Assembly: GCA_004554705.1 (NCBI GenBank)
Contig: SFKS01000001.1
Span: 1 to 64,000 of the forward strand
DNA: 64,000 nt
Direction: 5' to 3'
Origin: Clostridiales bacterium
GTDB lineage: Bacteria > Bacillota > Clostridia > TANB77 > CAG-508
The notes below the pieces were generated by a model that saw only the letters and a list, made by a program, of their open reading frames with translations, did not search any database and was not told the DNA's origin. This document shows, piece after piece, positions 23,727-32,858 of this stretch (the first letter of the stretch is position 1; every line of letters starts with the position of its first letter). The position numbers were made by a program, and so were the translations under genes.

Positions 23727-25055
23727 TTATATTTCTTTTTCTCTTTTTTCTCTTGAAATTATTCTAATTGGTGTACCTTCTAAATCAAAGTTGCTTCTTA
23801 TTTGATTTACCAAATATCTTTCATAAGAAAAGTGAAATAATTCTTTGTTATTTACAAATATTATAAATGTAGGTGGTTTGGTTTGAGCTTGTGTTGCATA
23901 TAGAATTTTTAATCTCTTACCTTTATCTGATGGTGGTTGAACGGTTGCTATTGCTTCATTTATTACTTGGTTTAATGTTGCAGTTGATATTCTCATTGCA
24001 TTATTATTAGCTACTTTTTTTATTAAATTAAATAATTTATCTACTCTTTGTCCTGTTTTTGCTGATATAAATATTATTGGTGCATAGCTCAAGTAACTTA
24101 ATTTATTATATACCTCTTTTTTATATTTTTCTAGTGTTCCTGTTTCCTTGGCATATTCATCCCATTTGTTTACTACTAATATAATAGCTTTACCTGCTTC
24201 ATGTGCTTCACCTGCTATTTTTGCATCTTGCTCAGTTACTCCTTCTGTTGCATCTATTAAAACTAAACATACATCTGCTCTTTCTACAGCTAATATTGAT
24301 CGCATTACACTGTATTTCTCTATGTTTTCGTTTACTTTACTTTTTCTCCTTATTCCAGCGGTATCTATGAAATTATATTTTCCTGTGTCATTTTCAAAGT
24401 AAGAATCAATTGCGTCTCTTGTAGTACCTGCAACATTACTTACAATTACTCTGTTTTCTCCCAATATTTTATTTACCAATGAAGATTTTCCTACGTTTGG
24501 CTTTCCTATTATTGCCACATTTATAATTTCAGCGTTCTGTTCATTTTCTTCTTGTTCTGGAAAATGCTCATATATTGCATCCAAAACGTCACCTATTCCT
24601 AAAGCATTTGTTGAAGATACTGGATATGGGTCTCCTATTCCCAAATTATAGAATTCATATAGTTCTGGAACTGCTTCACCAAAGTTATCAGCTTTATTAC
24701 AAACTAGTACTATTGGTTTTTTGGATTTTCTTAGCATTGTCGCAATTTCCTGGTCAGAAGCGGTAACACCTTGCTTTATGTCTGTTATGAAAATAATGAC
24801 GTCTGCAAGATTTATTGCAATGTTAGCTTGTTCACGCATGCCTATGTGGATTTCGTCCTCTAATTCTGGTTCTATTCCCCCTGTATCGATTAGGGTAAAG
24901 CTTCTTCCTCTCCAATTACTATCAGCATATATTCTATCACGTGTAACTCCTGGTGTGTCTTCTACTATTGATAGTCTTTGTCCTACTATGTAATTAAAAA
25001 AAGTAGATTTTCCTACATTTGGTTTTCCAATGATTGCCACCATAGGTTTTGCCAT
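23727..25055 (-). CDS. der: Ribosome biogenesis GTPase Der (EngA)
   Basis: A double-GTPase needed for 50S subunit assembly. The first G domain has GKPNVGKST, DTPGVTRD, DTGG and NKAD. The second has GKPNVGKSSL, AGTTRDAID, DTAG and NKWD. A C-terminal KH-like domain follows (PPTFIIFVNNKELFHFSYER). The 442-aa length is standard. Its start codon overlaps the stop of the upstream flavoprotein gene by one base (TAATG), so translation is probably coupled. Confidence 0.97.
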   Translation of the reverse strand: MAKPMVAIIGKPNVGKSTFFNYIVGQRLSIVEDTPGVTRDRIYADSNWRGRSFTLIDTGGIEPELEDEIHIGMREQANIAINLADVIIFITDIKQGVTASDQEIATMLRKSKKPIVLVCNKADNFGEAVPELYEFYNLGIGDPYPVSSTNALGIGDVLDAIYEHFPEQEENEQNAEIINVAIIGKPNVGKSSLVNKILGENRVIVSNVAGTTRDAIDSYFENDTGKYNFIDTAGIRRKSKVNENIEKYSVMRSILAVERADVCLVLIDATEGVTEQDAKIAGEAHEAGKAIILVVNKWDEYAKETGTLEKYKKEVYNKLSYLSYAPIIFISAKTGQRVDKLFNLIKKVANNNAMRISTATLNQVINEAIATVQPPSDKGKRLKILYATQAQTKPPTFIIFVNNKELFHFSYERYLVNQIRSNFDLEGTPIRIISREKREKEI

Positions 25056-26311
25056 TATGTATCACTTTCCTTTCTGCCTAAAATTGCATTGGCTGCCTTT
25101 TTTCCTGTCGCAATTGCTTTACATACAGAAGATTTTGTCTCAACTAAGTCTCCTCCTGCATATACATTTTGTATATTTGTCATGTAATTCTCATTCACAC
25201 TGCATAAACCGTTTTTTGTGCTTGCTCCTATTTTATTTAGTAGTTGTTCATCTGCCATAGAGCCTATTGCAAAGACAATTGTGTTTACCTGCATTTTATA
25301 GTTGGAATTTTCCAAATCTATAACAGTATCATTTTCTATTTTTGTATTAATACATTCTATTTCTTTAATTTCACCATTTATAGCATTTGCTTTTATTACT
25401 TTTGTATTTGGTATTATTAAAACATTATCTTTTAAGGCTTCTTCAATTTCTGTTTTTCTTGCTGGCATATGTTCTATATTTCTTCTATATAGTATGTATG
25501 TTTTTGTTGCACCCATCCTTTGAGCCACTCTTGCTGAGTCAATTGCGACATTTCCTCCTCCTATTACAACTGTAATTCCTAAGTTTTTAATGTTTTTGTT
25601 GCAATTATAGTTTTTTAAAAATTGACTAGATGTGTAAATGTTTTTTGTGTCAGCATTTGATATTCTATATTTGATTTGTTGCTGTGCACCAAGCCCTAAG
25701 AAAATGCTTTCATATCCTTGTTTTTTTAGTCCTTCTATAGTTATATCTTTTCCAAATTCAACACCTGTTTCAAAATTTATTCCCATTTTTTTGATTCTGT
25801 TTATTAGGTCATTAATTGTGTTTTTTGGCAATCTAAAGTCTGGTATTCCATATCTTAATATACCCCCACATTCGTCTTCTTTCTCAAATACAGTTACCTT
25901 GCTTCCTGCTTTTCTTAAATAAATAGCACATGAAAGACCTGCTGGTCCTGACCCAATAACAGCAAATTTTTTATATGAATTTTTCTCAATATTCATACTA
26001 TAATTTATATTGTTCTCTTTAGCCCAGTTGTTTACGAATTTTTCTAAATTGTTTATCTCAACAGGCTTACCTTTTATTCCTTTGATGCATTTACCCATGC
26101 ATTGTTTTTCTGTTGGGCATATATTACTGCAAATTTCACTCATAAAATTATTTTCTTGTAATATGTTGTATGCTTGAAGGAAATTCTCTTGCTTTATTTG
26201 AGCAATGAACTCTGGGATATTTGTTGCAATAGGGCAACCTTTTCTACACATTGGGTTTTTACAATTCAAGCATTCGTTTGCCTGTTTTAAAGCTGTTTCT
26301 ATATTTTCCAA
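25055..26311 (-). CDS. GltD-like NAD(P)H flavoprotein oxidoreductase
   Basis: Homologous to the small subunit of glutamate synthase and related electron-transfer flavoproteins. N-terminal cysteine clusters that bind [4Fe-4S] are present (CLNCKNPMCRKGCP, CSNICPTEKQCMGKC). The FAD motif GSGPAGLSCAIYL, the NADPH motif IGGGNVAIDSARVA and the C-terminal FAD contact GGDLVETKSSVCKAIATGKK follow. The 418-aa length is slightly short. No gltB large subunit is nearby, so the partner and substrate are unknown. It overlaps der by one base. Confidence 0.85.
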   Translation of the reverse strand: MENIETALKQANECLNCKNPMCRKGCPIATNIPEFIAQIKQENFLQAYNILQENNFMSEICSNICPTEKQCMGKCIKGIKGKPVEINNLEKFVNNWAKENNINYSMNIEKNSYKKFAVIGSGPAGLSCAIYLRKAGSKVTVFEKEDECGGILRYGIPDFRLPKNTINDLINRIKKMGINFETGVEFGKDITIEGLKKQGYESIFLGLGAQQQIKYRISNADTKNIYTSSQFLKNYNCNKNIKNLGITVVIGGGNVAIDSARVAQRMGATKTYILYRRNIEHMPARKTEIEEALKDNVLIIPNTKVIKANAINGEIKEIECINTKIENDTVIDLENSNYKMQVNTIVFAIGSMADEQLLNKIGASTKNGLCSVNENYMTNIQNVYAGGDLVETKSSVCKAIATGKKAANAILGRKESDT

Positions 26312-26369
26312 TTAGATTAGTCCCTTCTTTATAGTTTTGAATACTTATATTATATATGTTTTTGCATTA

Positions 26370-26405
26370 AAAAATCAAGATGTTTTATAAAATATCTTGA
26401 TTTTT
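26370..26405 (-). terminator. Terminator after the nadD-like gene
   Basis: AAAAATCAAGAT/ATCTTGATTTTT, a perfect 12-bp stem with a 12-nt loop and T residues on the minus strand. Confidence 0.75.
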
Positions 26406-26416
26406 GATTACTGTTT

Positions 26417-27037
26417 CTAGTTTATGTATAATTTATTTCTTTTTATATATTGTAGTTCTTGCATTTCCAAGAATTCTTCTACATTCTGATGTTGTTTTAT
26501 CATTTCTCGTATTTGCGTAGAATTCATATTCTGGATCTGTTCTGGTGTGTAATAAAGCACATTATCTTTTTTAATTTGTTCTTCATCCTCAAATCTTTGA
26601 ATCACGATGAATTTATATTGTGTGATAATTCGGTTGTAATCCTTCCATGTAGGCATTTTTTTGAAATTATCTGACCCCATAATAAAGTATATTTGTGCTA
26701 ATTCATTATACTTATCATATATTTTTTTAAAGGTATCTGTTGCATATAGAATATTTGAATGTATGCTGGCAATATTCTCAACATCTAAGAACTTATTGTT
26801 ATTGCATAATAGCTTTAGCATATTGTATCTATGATTTGCTGATACTAAATTTTGTTTATTGTAATAGTCTCCTACTGGAACAAATATTACTTTATCAACA
26901 AGTCCTGATTTTATTAGAGCGTTGGCTAAGTTTATATGTACTTTTGTTGGTGGGTTAAAACAACCTCCAAAGAAGCCTATTTTTTTTAATTCAATACTTT
27001 GTTTTAGAAGAATTTGGTCTCTGTTATTTTTTTTCAT
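26417..27037 (-). CDS. nadD: NadD-like nicotinate-nucleotide adenylyltransferase
   Basis: Would adenylylate nicotinate mononucleotide in NAD synthesis. The nucleotidyltransferase signature is GFFGGCFNPPTKVHINLA (about residues 22-39), with TxxH in place of the more usual HxGH. MGSDNFKKMPTW and the ISSTxIR equivalent MNSTQIREMI follow. A short N-terminal extension precedes the first strand. Its ATG overlaps the stop of the upstream kinase by 4 bp. Divergence at the signature leaves room for a related adenylyltransferase activity. Confidence 0.75.
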   Translation of the reverse strand: MKKNNRDQILLKQSIELKKIGFFGGCFNPPTKVHINLANALIKSGLVDKVIFVPVGDYYNKQNLVSANHRYNMLKLLCNNNKFLDVENIASIHSNILYATDTFKKIYDKYNELAQIYFIMGSDNFKKMPTWKDYNRIITQYKFIVIQRFEDEEQIKKDNVLYYTPEQIQNMNSTQIREMIKQHQNVEEFLEMQELQYIKRNKLYIN

Positions 27038-27519
27038 GATACAAAATCCTTTGCTTTTTGTTCTAGGTCTTCTAGAGTACCATCATTTTTTATAATATAG
27101 TCATAATTATATTTGTATACATTTCCATCTGATGTATTGCTTGTAATCAGCTCAACATTAGGATTTGTTATTAATAGTGTTTTTGCATTTAAGTATTTTT
27201 TTATTTTCTCTATTTCATCTATCTCTCTTATATGTATAAATAGGTATTTTGATTTACTATGAATAAACTCTTCATATTTTTCTTTTATGTAATTGAATGG
27301 AGCATCATTGTATTCTATGCTTAGTTTTTTTAAATCTACTAATAGTTTTCTGCTTTTATCATCCTTTTCTCCATTCCATCCCACCAAGATTTTTGCGGCT
27401 TCTTTTACTTTATCAACTGATGATATGTTTGTTACGTCTGTAAATTCTGAACAAAACTTTACAAAAGTATCTTTCCCAGAACCTCCAGTGCCATTAATTA
27501 TTATTACTTGTTTATCCAT
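27034..27519 (-). CDS. P-loop nucleotide kinase-like protein
   Basis: The Walker A motif GTGGSGKDT is at residues 9-17. Helical regions and the segment YLFIHIREIDEIEKI follow, as in the (deoxy)nucleoside monophosphate kinase family. The 161-aa length fits a small kinase. It overlaps the NadD-like gene by ATGA, implying translational coupling and a shared function in nucleotide or NAD metabolism. The exact substrate cannot be read from sequence. The start has GGAAGG upstream. Confidence 0.65.
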   Translation of the reverse strand: MDKQVIIINGTGGSGKDTFVKFCSEFTDVTNISSVDKVKEAAKILVGWNGEKDDKSRKLLVDLKKLSIEYNDAPFNYIKEKYEEFIHSKSKYLFIHIREIDEIEKIKKYLNAKTLLITNPNVELITSNTSDGNVYKYNYDYIIKNDGTLEDLEQKAKDFVS

Positions 27520-27551
27520 TTTAAACCTTCCTTATCTTTTTTACTAAAGTA

Positions 27552-27577
27552 AAGTGGAACAAATGCTTGTCCCACTT
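27552..27577 (-). terminator. Hairpin after the small membrane protein gene
   Basis: Eleven pairs (AAGTGGGACAA with TTGTTCCACTT on the minus strand). One pair is G-U only in minus-strand RNA, pointing to function on that strand. The T tail is weak. Confidence 0.5.
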
Positions 27578-27584
27578 TTTTGTT

Positions 27585-27926
27585 TTAAATCTTTTTCCAA
27601 AACCAGTCTAAACTATTGTCAATACTTTTCTTCTTATAGAATTTGCTTGCTATATCATCTACCCAAAGATATGCAAAGAATGATATAAATATCATTATGC
27701 AGTCAATTGCTATACAGTTTATAAGCATTTTGTAATATGTTTCATAAAATTGTTCTGTTAATCTTGCTAGTTGTATGCTGTGTATTGATACCAGGATTAA
27801 ATATGCGAATAGCGCAAATGCTGGAATATACGTCTTTTTTACTTCTTTTCCTAAAAATATTAGTAATACTGTTGCAATTGTAAGTAGTAGTAATGTAATC
27901 GGTTCAGATATATTAAAAACGAACAT
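27585..27926 (-). CDS. Small membrane protein, unknown function
   Basis: About three hydrophobic helices (ITLLLLTIATVLLIFLG, YIPAFALFAYLILVS, IAIDCIMIFISFFAYLWV) and a basic C-terminal tail in 113 aa. No family is recognised. It follows glmM by about 36 bp in the same direction and has GGGGGGAG upstream of its ATG, so it is probably co-transcribed. Confidence 0.65.
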   Translation of the reverse strand: MFVFNISEPITLLLLTIATVLLIFLGKEVKKTYIPAFALFAYLILVSIHSIQLARLTEQFYETYYKMLINCIAIDCIMIFISFFAYLWVDDIASKFYKKKSIDNSLDWFWKKI

Positions 27927-27962
27927 AACTCTCCCCCCTTTTCTTTTGTGGAATAAACTTAA

Positions 27963-29327
27963 TTAATTTAATTTAATTTTAATTAAATCTGCTAGTTTAG
28001 TAGCCTTTTCTTCAATGTCTTGCTGTTCTTTCCCTTCTATCATTACTCTAATCAATGGTTCTGTACCTGAAGGTCTTATTATAACTCTGCCATTATCCTT
28101 TAGTTCATTTTCTATGTTTTTTACAGTTGCTTGTATCTCTGCATCTTCTGTACAAAGAGCTTTTTTGTCATTTCTAACTTTTACGTTTTTTAATACCTGA
28201 GGATATTTATTAATTATTTTGCATAGTTCTGAGGGTTTTGAGTTTTCTTCTAATAGTATTTGGATTAACATTAGAGAAGTTAAAATTCCATCTCCTGTAG
28301 GATTATAGTCTAATAATATGATATGTCCTGATTGTTCTCCTCCTAGATTGTAGTCATTTTTTAGCATTTCTTCTAAAACATATCTATCTCCAACCTTTGT
28401 TTGCTTTAAGGTTAAATTGTTTTCTTTGGCAAATTTGTTTAATCCTAAATTACTCATTATTGTAGCAACTAACGTATTGTTTTTTAATTTTTCCTTTTTT
28501 TGTAAATACTTGGCAAATATTGCTAATAGCATATCACCATCTATTTCATTTCCATTTTCATCAATTGCTAAGCATCTATCTCCATCACCATCATAAGCAA
28601 TTCCTAAATTCATATTATTACTTTTAACAAATTGCTTTAGATTTTCCAAATGTGTAGAACCACAATTCTCATTTATATTTATGCCGTCAGGCATATTGTT
28701 AATAACTTTGTAGTTAATTCCTAGCTTTGTAAAAACCTTTTCTGCAACTTTATATGTAGCACCATTTGCCACATCAAGTGCTACGCAAAAATCAGATTTC
28801 ATATGTTTTTCTATGTTTTCTTCAAATGTTTTTCTTAGGAAGTACACATATTCATCAACTAAATCTTCTCTGTATTCTGAAATTCCTATTTTACTAGGAT
28901 GAGCTGTTAATTCATCAAAGTTTCCAGCTTCTAGAATTTCTTCTATTTCTTCTTCTATTTTATCTGGAATTTTCATTCCTTTATTACTGAAATATTTGAT
29001 TCCATTAAATTCATAGGTGTTATGTGATGCAGATATAACAACACTTGCATCTGCTTTTAATTTTTTGGTTAAATATGCTACTCCTGGTGTAGGGATAACT
29101 CCTAATAATTTTACATTAGCTCCATAGCTTAAAAAACCTGCTGTCATAGCACTTTCTATTAATGTTCCAGATATTCTTGTATCTCTGCCTATTAAAATTG
29201 TAGGTGCATGACCTGAATTTTTTGATAGAACATAAGCTCCTGCTTTTGCTACTTTATATACTAGTTCTGGTGTAAGTTCTGTATTTGCAATTCTTCTAAT
29301 TCCATCTGTTCCAAAATATCTTCTCAT
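27963..29327 (-). CDS. glmM: Phosphoglucosamine mutase
   Basis: Interconverts glucosamine-6-phosphate and glucosamine-1-phosphate for UDP-GlcNAc and cell wall synthesis. The phosphoserine loop is VVISASHNTYEFNGIK (Ser about residue 101). The metal loop DGDGDRCLA, the sugar loop GGEQSGHII and the phosphate loop RPSGTEPLIRVMIEG are all intact. The N-terminus RRYFGTDGIRRIAN is characteristic. The 454-aa length is standard. Confidence 0.97.
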   Translation of the reverse strand: MRRYFGTDGIRRIANTELTPELVYKVAKAGAYVLSKNSGHAPTILIGRDTRISGTLIESAMTAGFLSYGANVKLLGVIPTPGVAYLTKKLKADASVVISASHNTYEFNGIKYFSNKGMKIPDKIEEEIEEILEAGNFDELTAHPSKIGISEYREDLVDEYVYFLRKTFEENIEKHMKSDFCVALDVANGATYKVAEKVFTKLGINYKVINNMPDGININENCGSTHLENLKQFVKSNNMNLGIAYDGDGDRCLAIDENGNEIDGDMLLAIFAKYLQKKEKLKNNTLVATIMSNLGLNKFAKENNLTLKQTKVGDRYVLEEMLKNDYNLGGEQSGHIILLDYNPTGDGILTSLMLIQILLEENSKPSELCKIINKYPQVLKNVKVRNDKKALCTEDAEIQATVKNIENELKDNGRVIIRPSGTEPLIRVMIEGKEQQDIEEKATKLADLIKIKLN

Positions 29328-29483
29328 CTAATTTGTCATTCCTTTCTCAGCACAGTACAAATAGTTTATACGTTGCATCTTTATTACTGTTATTATTATA
29401 TATTCAATTTCCTATTAAATTGTTCTTAAGTATTTATATTCTATTATATATTTCTTTTTTTTTCAATAGTTTTTGTTAATTTT

Positions 29484-30593
29484 TTATAGTTTGATAATTT
29501 TTTCCCATGGCAAATTTGCTTTTCCAAAGTGTCCATAATTTGTGGTATCTGTGTATTTTATGTTTTTTAAATTCAAATATTTTATTATTCCTTCTGGCGT
29601 TAAATCAAATTTTTTCTTTATTAAGTCTACTAGTTCTTTATCTGTTTTCTTTCCTGTTCCGAATGTATTTACATTAATTGAAACTGGCTCTTTAAAACCT
29701 ATCACGTATGCTATCTGAATTTCGCATTTATCTGAATATCCATTAGCTACAATGTTTTTTGCTATATGTCTTAGCATGTATGCAGACGACCTATCTACTT
29801 TAGTTGCATCTTTCCCTGAAAAAGCTCCTCCTCCATGACGTCCATATCCTCCATATGTGTCTACTATTACTTTTCTTCCTGTTAATCCTGTATCTGCTAA
29901 AGGCCCTCCATTTACGAATCTACCTGTAGGATTTATATAAATTTTCGTGTTTTCATCTATCATATTTTTATCAATTACTTTATTTATTACTTTTTCTTTA
30001 ATAGCTACTTTTAGCTCTTCTAAAGTTACATTTTCTCTGTGCTGTGCTGATATTAAAATTGATTCAATTCTTTTTGGTTTTTCATTTTCATATTCAACTG
30101 TCACTTGTGTTTTGCCATCAGGTTTTAGAAATGTGATTTCGCCTTTTTTTCTTACTTCTGCTAGTTTTTCTGATAATTTGTGAGCTAAATTTATTGCATA
30201 TGGCATATAGTTTTGAGTTTCATTTGAGGCATAGCCAAAAATTATTCCTTGATCTCCAGCACCCCCTCGGTCTACTCCTAATGCTATATCTGTACTTTGT
30301 TCTGTTATATTAATATCTATCTTACATGTTTTATAGTCAATGCTCGTATTATCATCATCATATCCTATTTCCTTTATTTTGTTCCTTATTAACTCTTCAA
30401 TATTAAATTTTGCTGTTGTAGTTATTTGTCCTCCTACTACTATGGTATTTTTACATGCAAAAGTTTCAACTGCCACTCTAGAATTTTTGTCTTGTCTTAA
30501 GCATTCATCCAATATACTATCTGAAATATAATCACATAATTTGTCTGGATGTCCTTCTGTTACACTTTCTGATGTGAAATAATATTTTCCCAT
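29484..30593 (-). CDS. metK: S-adenosylmethionine synthetase
   Basis: Makes SAM from methionine and ATP. Motifs in order are TSESVTEGHPDKLCDYISDS, GDQGIIFGYA, GRFVNGGPLADTGLTGRK and YGGYGRHGGGAFSGKD. ATG 30593 is chosen because AAAGGAG is directly upstream and it begins at the conserved MGKYYFTSESV; an upstream in-frame start would lie inside a leader hairpin. The result is 369 aa, slightly shorter than the usual 380-400. A terminator-like hairpin sits in its leader. Confidence 0.96.
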   Translation of the reverse strand: MGKYYFTSESVTEGHPDKLCDYISDSILDECLRQDKNSRVAVETFACKNTIVVGGQITTTAKFNIEELIRNKIKEIGYDDDNTSIDYKTCKIDINITEQSTDIALGVDRGGAGDQGIIFGYASNETQNYMPYAINLAHKLSEKLAEVRKKGEITFLKPDGKTQVTVEYENEKPKRIESILISAQHRENVTLEELKVAIKEKVINKVIDKNMIDENTKIYINPTGRFVNGGPLADTGLTGRKVIVDTYGGYGRHGGGAFSGKDATKVDRSSAYMLRHIAKNIVANGYSDKCEIQIAYVIGFKEPVSINVNTFGTGKKTDKELVDLIKKKFDLTPEGIIKYLNLKNIKYTDTTNYGHFGKANLPWEKIIKL

Positions 30594-30611
30594 ATTGTCT
30601 CCTTTTTTAAA

Positions 30612-30659
30612 AAAAATTAGAATAAAAGATTTATTCATCAATCTTTTATTCTAATTTTT
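30612..30659 (-). terminator. Perfect hairpin in the metK leader (possible attenuator)
   Basis: AAAAATTAGAATAAAAGATT pairs perfectly over 20 bp with its complement at 30640-30659 (8-nt loop). On the minus strand the stem ends in a T tract, 20-30 bp before the metK start. The upstream ferredoxin gene already has its own terminator, so this hairpin belongs to the metK leader. No SAM riboswitch core is recognisable upstream. Confidence 0.6.
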
Positions 30660-30761
30660 GGGGTGATATTTTAGTATTTCATATTGTTTATGGATATATT
30701 TTAATTTCTTTTTATTAAAATAATATTAAAAATTAAAATTAATTAGAATTTAAGATTATAT

Positions 30762-30794
30762 TTTTTGCAGATAATAAATAATTATCTGCAAAAA
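30762..30794 (-). terminator. Ferredoxin terminator
   Basis: TTTTTGCAGATAAT/ATTATCTGCAAAAA (14 bp, 5-nt loop) with T residues on the minus strand, 30 bp past the ferredoxin stop. Confidence 0.8.
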
Positions 30795-30823
30795 GTCAAT
30801 ATTTATTCATTTTTATGTTCTTG

Positions 30824-30994
30824 TTATTCTTCTTCTGGTGCTCCTACTGGGCATACACCACTGCATGTACCACATCCTATACATGTGTTTTTGTCTATAA
30901 CGTATGTTGTTTCGCCTTGTGATATACATCCTACTGGACATTCTGCTGCACAAGCTCCACAGCTTATGCATTTATCTGTTATTTTATATGCCAT
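30824..30994 (-). CDS. 2x[4Fe-4S] clostridial-type ferredoxin
   Basis: A 56-aa electron carrier starting MAYKITDKCISCGACAAECP. Two cluster motifs CxxCxxCxxxCP are present (CISCGACAAECP and CIGCGTCSGVCP), and the protein ends PVGAPEEE, a classic clostridial ferredoxin pattern. AAAGGAGGGG precedes the ATG. It is monocistronic, with a strong terminator. Confidence 0.95.
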   Translation of the reverse strand: MAYKITDKCISCGACAAECPVGCISQGETTYVIDKNTCIGCGTCSGVCPVGAPEEE

Positions 30995-31045
30995 TATTTT
31001 TCCCCTCCTTTATTTATAATTTGCAAAAGTTTCCTTTTGCTATTA

Positions 31046-31954
31046 TCAATTTTTAGAATTTTTTTTGTCTTTTTTGTCTAGTTCTTCCATCTTTTTTAAT
31101 TCTTCCATATCTTCTTTACTAATTCCTTCTTGTTCTTTTTCAATATTCTTAATTATCTTTATGTCTTTTGCATTGTATTTTTTAAAGAAGTTTTCATCTC
31201 CATCTTTAAATTTTACTTTTACAATTTCTTTTAATGTTTCTAGTCCACATACTTCCCCTTGTCCATCTTCAGTTTTTACTATTGCACCTATTTTAGGAAG
31301 TCTTTTTAGTTTTTCTTCATAAACATTTTGTTCATATTGTAAGCAACACATTAATCTTCCGCAGTTACCTGAAATCTTAGAAGGATTTAATGAAACATTT
31401 TGTTCTTTTGCCATTTTTATGGATACTGTTTCAAAGTTCCCTAAAAAAGAACAACAGCATAATTCTCTGCCACAAACTCCATTTCCACCTAGTCTTTTCA
31501 CTTCATCTCTGACTCCAATTTGTCTTAATTCAATTCTTGTTTTGTACACTGCAGCTAGATCCTTTACTAAATCTCTAAAATCTATTCTTCCTTCTGCAGT
31601 AAAGAAAAATAGTATTTTACTTTTGTCAAATTTAAATTCAACATCCATAAGTTTCATTGGTAAGTTATGTTCTTTTATCTTTTTTTCGCATATTTTAAAA
31701 GCTTCTTTTTCTTGTTTTTTATTTTCTTCATTTTGTTTTGCATCTTGGCGTGTCGCAATTCTTATAATTTTTTTTAGTGGAGCTACAATTTTTTCTTGAG
31801 GTAATTGCCTATTTGCGATAACCACCTCTCCGTATTCCATTCCCATTGCAGTTTCTACTATTACGTGTTCACCTGCATTAACTTGATTCCCTGCTGGATC
31901 AAAAAAATATATTTTTCCTGCTTTTTTAAATCGAATTCCTATAATATTAGCCAT
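31046..31954 (-). CDS. ricT: PSP1-domain protein RicT (YaaT)
   Basis: A subunit of the RicAFT (YlbF-YmcA-YaaT) complex, which in Bacillus promotes RNase Y-dependent mRNA maturation and phosphorelay control of sporulation. The PSP1 domain includes GVRDEVKRLGGNGVCGRELC, and conserved cysteines (CGRELCCCSF, NCGRLMCCLQYE) bind [4Fe-4S] clusters. The 302-aa length is slightly long because of a Lys/Glu-rich tail. Its start overlaps the end of holB by 8 bp, an arrangement conserved in Firmicutes. Confidence 0.93.
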   Translation of the reverse strand: MANIIGIRFKKAGKIYFFDPAGNQVNAGEHVIVETAMGMEYGEVVIANRQLPQEKIVAPLKKIIRIATRQDAKQNEENKKQEKEAFKICEKKIKEHNLPMKLMDVEFKFDKSKILFFFTAEGRIDFRDLVKDLAAVYKTRIELRQIGVRDEVKRLGGNGVCGRELCCCSFLGNFETVSIKMAKEQNVSLNPSKISGNCGRLMCCLQYEQNVYEEKLKRLPKIGAIVKTEDGQGEVCGLETLKEIVKVKFKDGDENFFKKYNAKDIKIIKNIEKEQEGISKEDMEELKKMEELDKKDKKNSKN

Positions 31955-32855
31955 TACTTTTTAAACTCCTCTCTAGTCCAAACAATAAATTGTCTATTGT
32001 CATATCATAATTACTGTTTCTTTTTAAGCTTAATTTTGTCTTTTCTATGGTGGATATACACTCTTCATATTTTTCTGTATTTCCTAAATCATTTAATATT
32101 TTATCATAGAATATTGTGTTTATATAATCTAAGATATAATATATTTCCTCTTTGTCACTAAATATCTTATCCTTTAAGCCGAATATCTGTAATTCATTCA
32201 AGTGTTCTATATTATCAAATGTTTCTTTTATGTCTTTATATATTTCTGTTTTGTCTTTAAGCTTTAAAGCTTTTGCAATACTGCCACCAAAAGCTTTTAT
32301 CATTTCTTCGTCAAGCTCAATTGAATTTTTTATGAAATATTCTTTTATTTCGTTGTCTGATAATTTATTAAATTGTATTCTGATACATCTTGATTTTATA
32401 GTATTAAGTAAAAGATTTTCATTACTTGTTATTAAAATAATGATAACATATTCTGGTGGTTCTTCTAGTGTTTTTAAAAAGCTATTTTGAGCCTCCTTTG
32501 TCATATTTTCTGCATTATTAACTATATATATTTTTTTATTTCCTAATATAGGTTTTTCTAGAACTGATTTTGCTACAGATTTTATTTGCTCCGTTCTTAT
32601 CACATCTTCTTGTTCATCTATAATTATGATATCCGGATTATTACTACTTTCAAAGCTTTCACATGATTTACATCTGTTGCAAGGTTTATTTTCTGTGTTT
32701 GAACATAGAATTGCTTTCGCAAATTCTTTTGCAAGTGTAAATTTTCCAACTCCTACTTCGCCAGAAAATATATAACTATGTAAAAAATTATTATTTTCTA
32801 CAATGTTTGTTAGACTTTTTTTGTTTTCATCATTTCCAATTATATTATCAAACAT
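31947..32855 (-). CDS. holB: DNA polymerase III subunit delta'
   Basis: A clamp-loader subunit. N-terminal AAA+ fold with Walker A-like GEVGVGKFTLA, a zinc module (CSNTENKPCNRCKSC), IVNNAENMTKEAQNSFLKTLE (split by a turn) and the SRC-like sensor TIKSRCIRI. The helical C-terminal domain is short. The 302-aa length is common in Clostridia. It starts 4 bp after lepB and overlaps ricT by 8 bp. Confidence 0.9.
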   Translation of the reverse strand: MFDNIIGNDENKKSLTNIVENNNFLHSYIFSGEVGVGKFTLAKEFAKAILCSNTENKPCNRCKSCESFESSNNPDIIIIDEQEDVIRTEQIKSVAKSVLEKPILGNKKIYIVNNAENMTKEAQNSFLKTLEEPPEYVIIILITSNENLLLNTIKSRCIRIQFNKLSDNEIKEYFIKNSIELDEEMIKAFGGSIAKALKLKDKTEIYKDIKETFDNIEHLNELQIFGLKDKIFSDKEEIYYILDYINTIFYDKILNDLGNTEKYEECISTIEKTKLSLKRNSNYDMTIDNLLFGLERSLKSNG

Positions 32856-32858
32856 ATT

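Noticed and set aside
30594..30760. SAM riboswitch before metK
   Set aside because: I looked for the conserved SAM-I core and SMK elements and found none; only a terminator-type hairpin is present.
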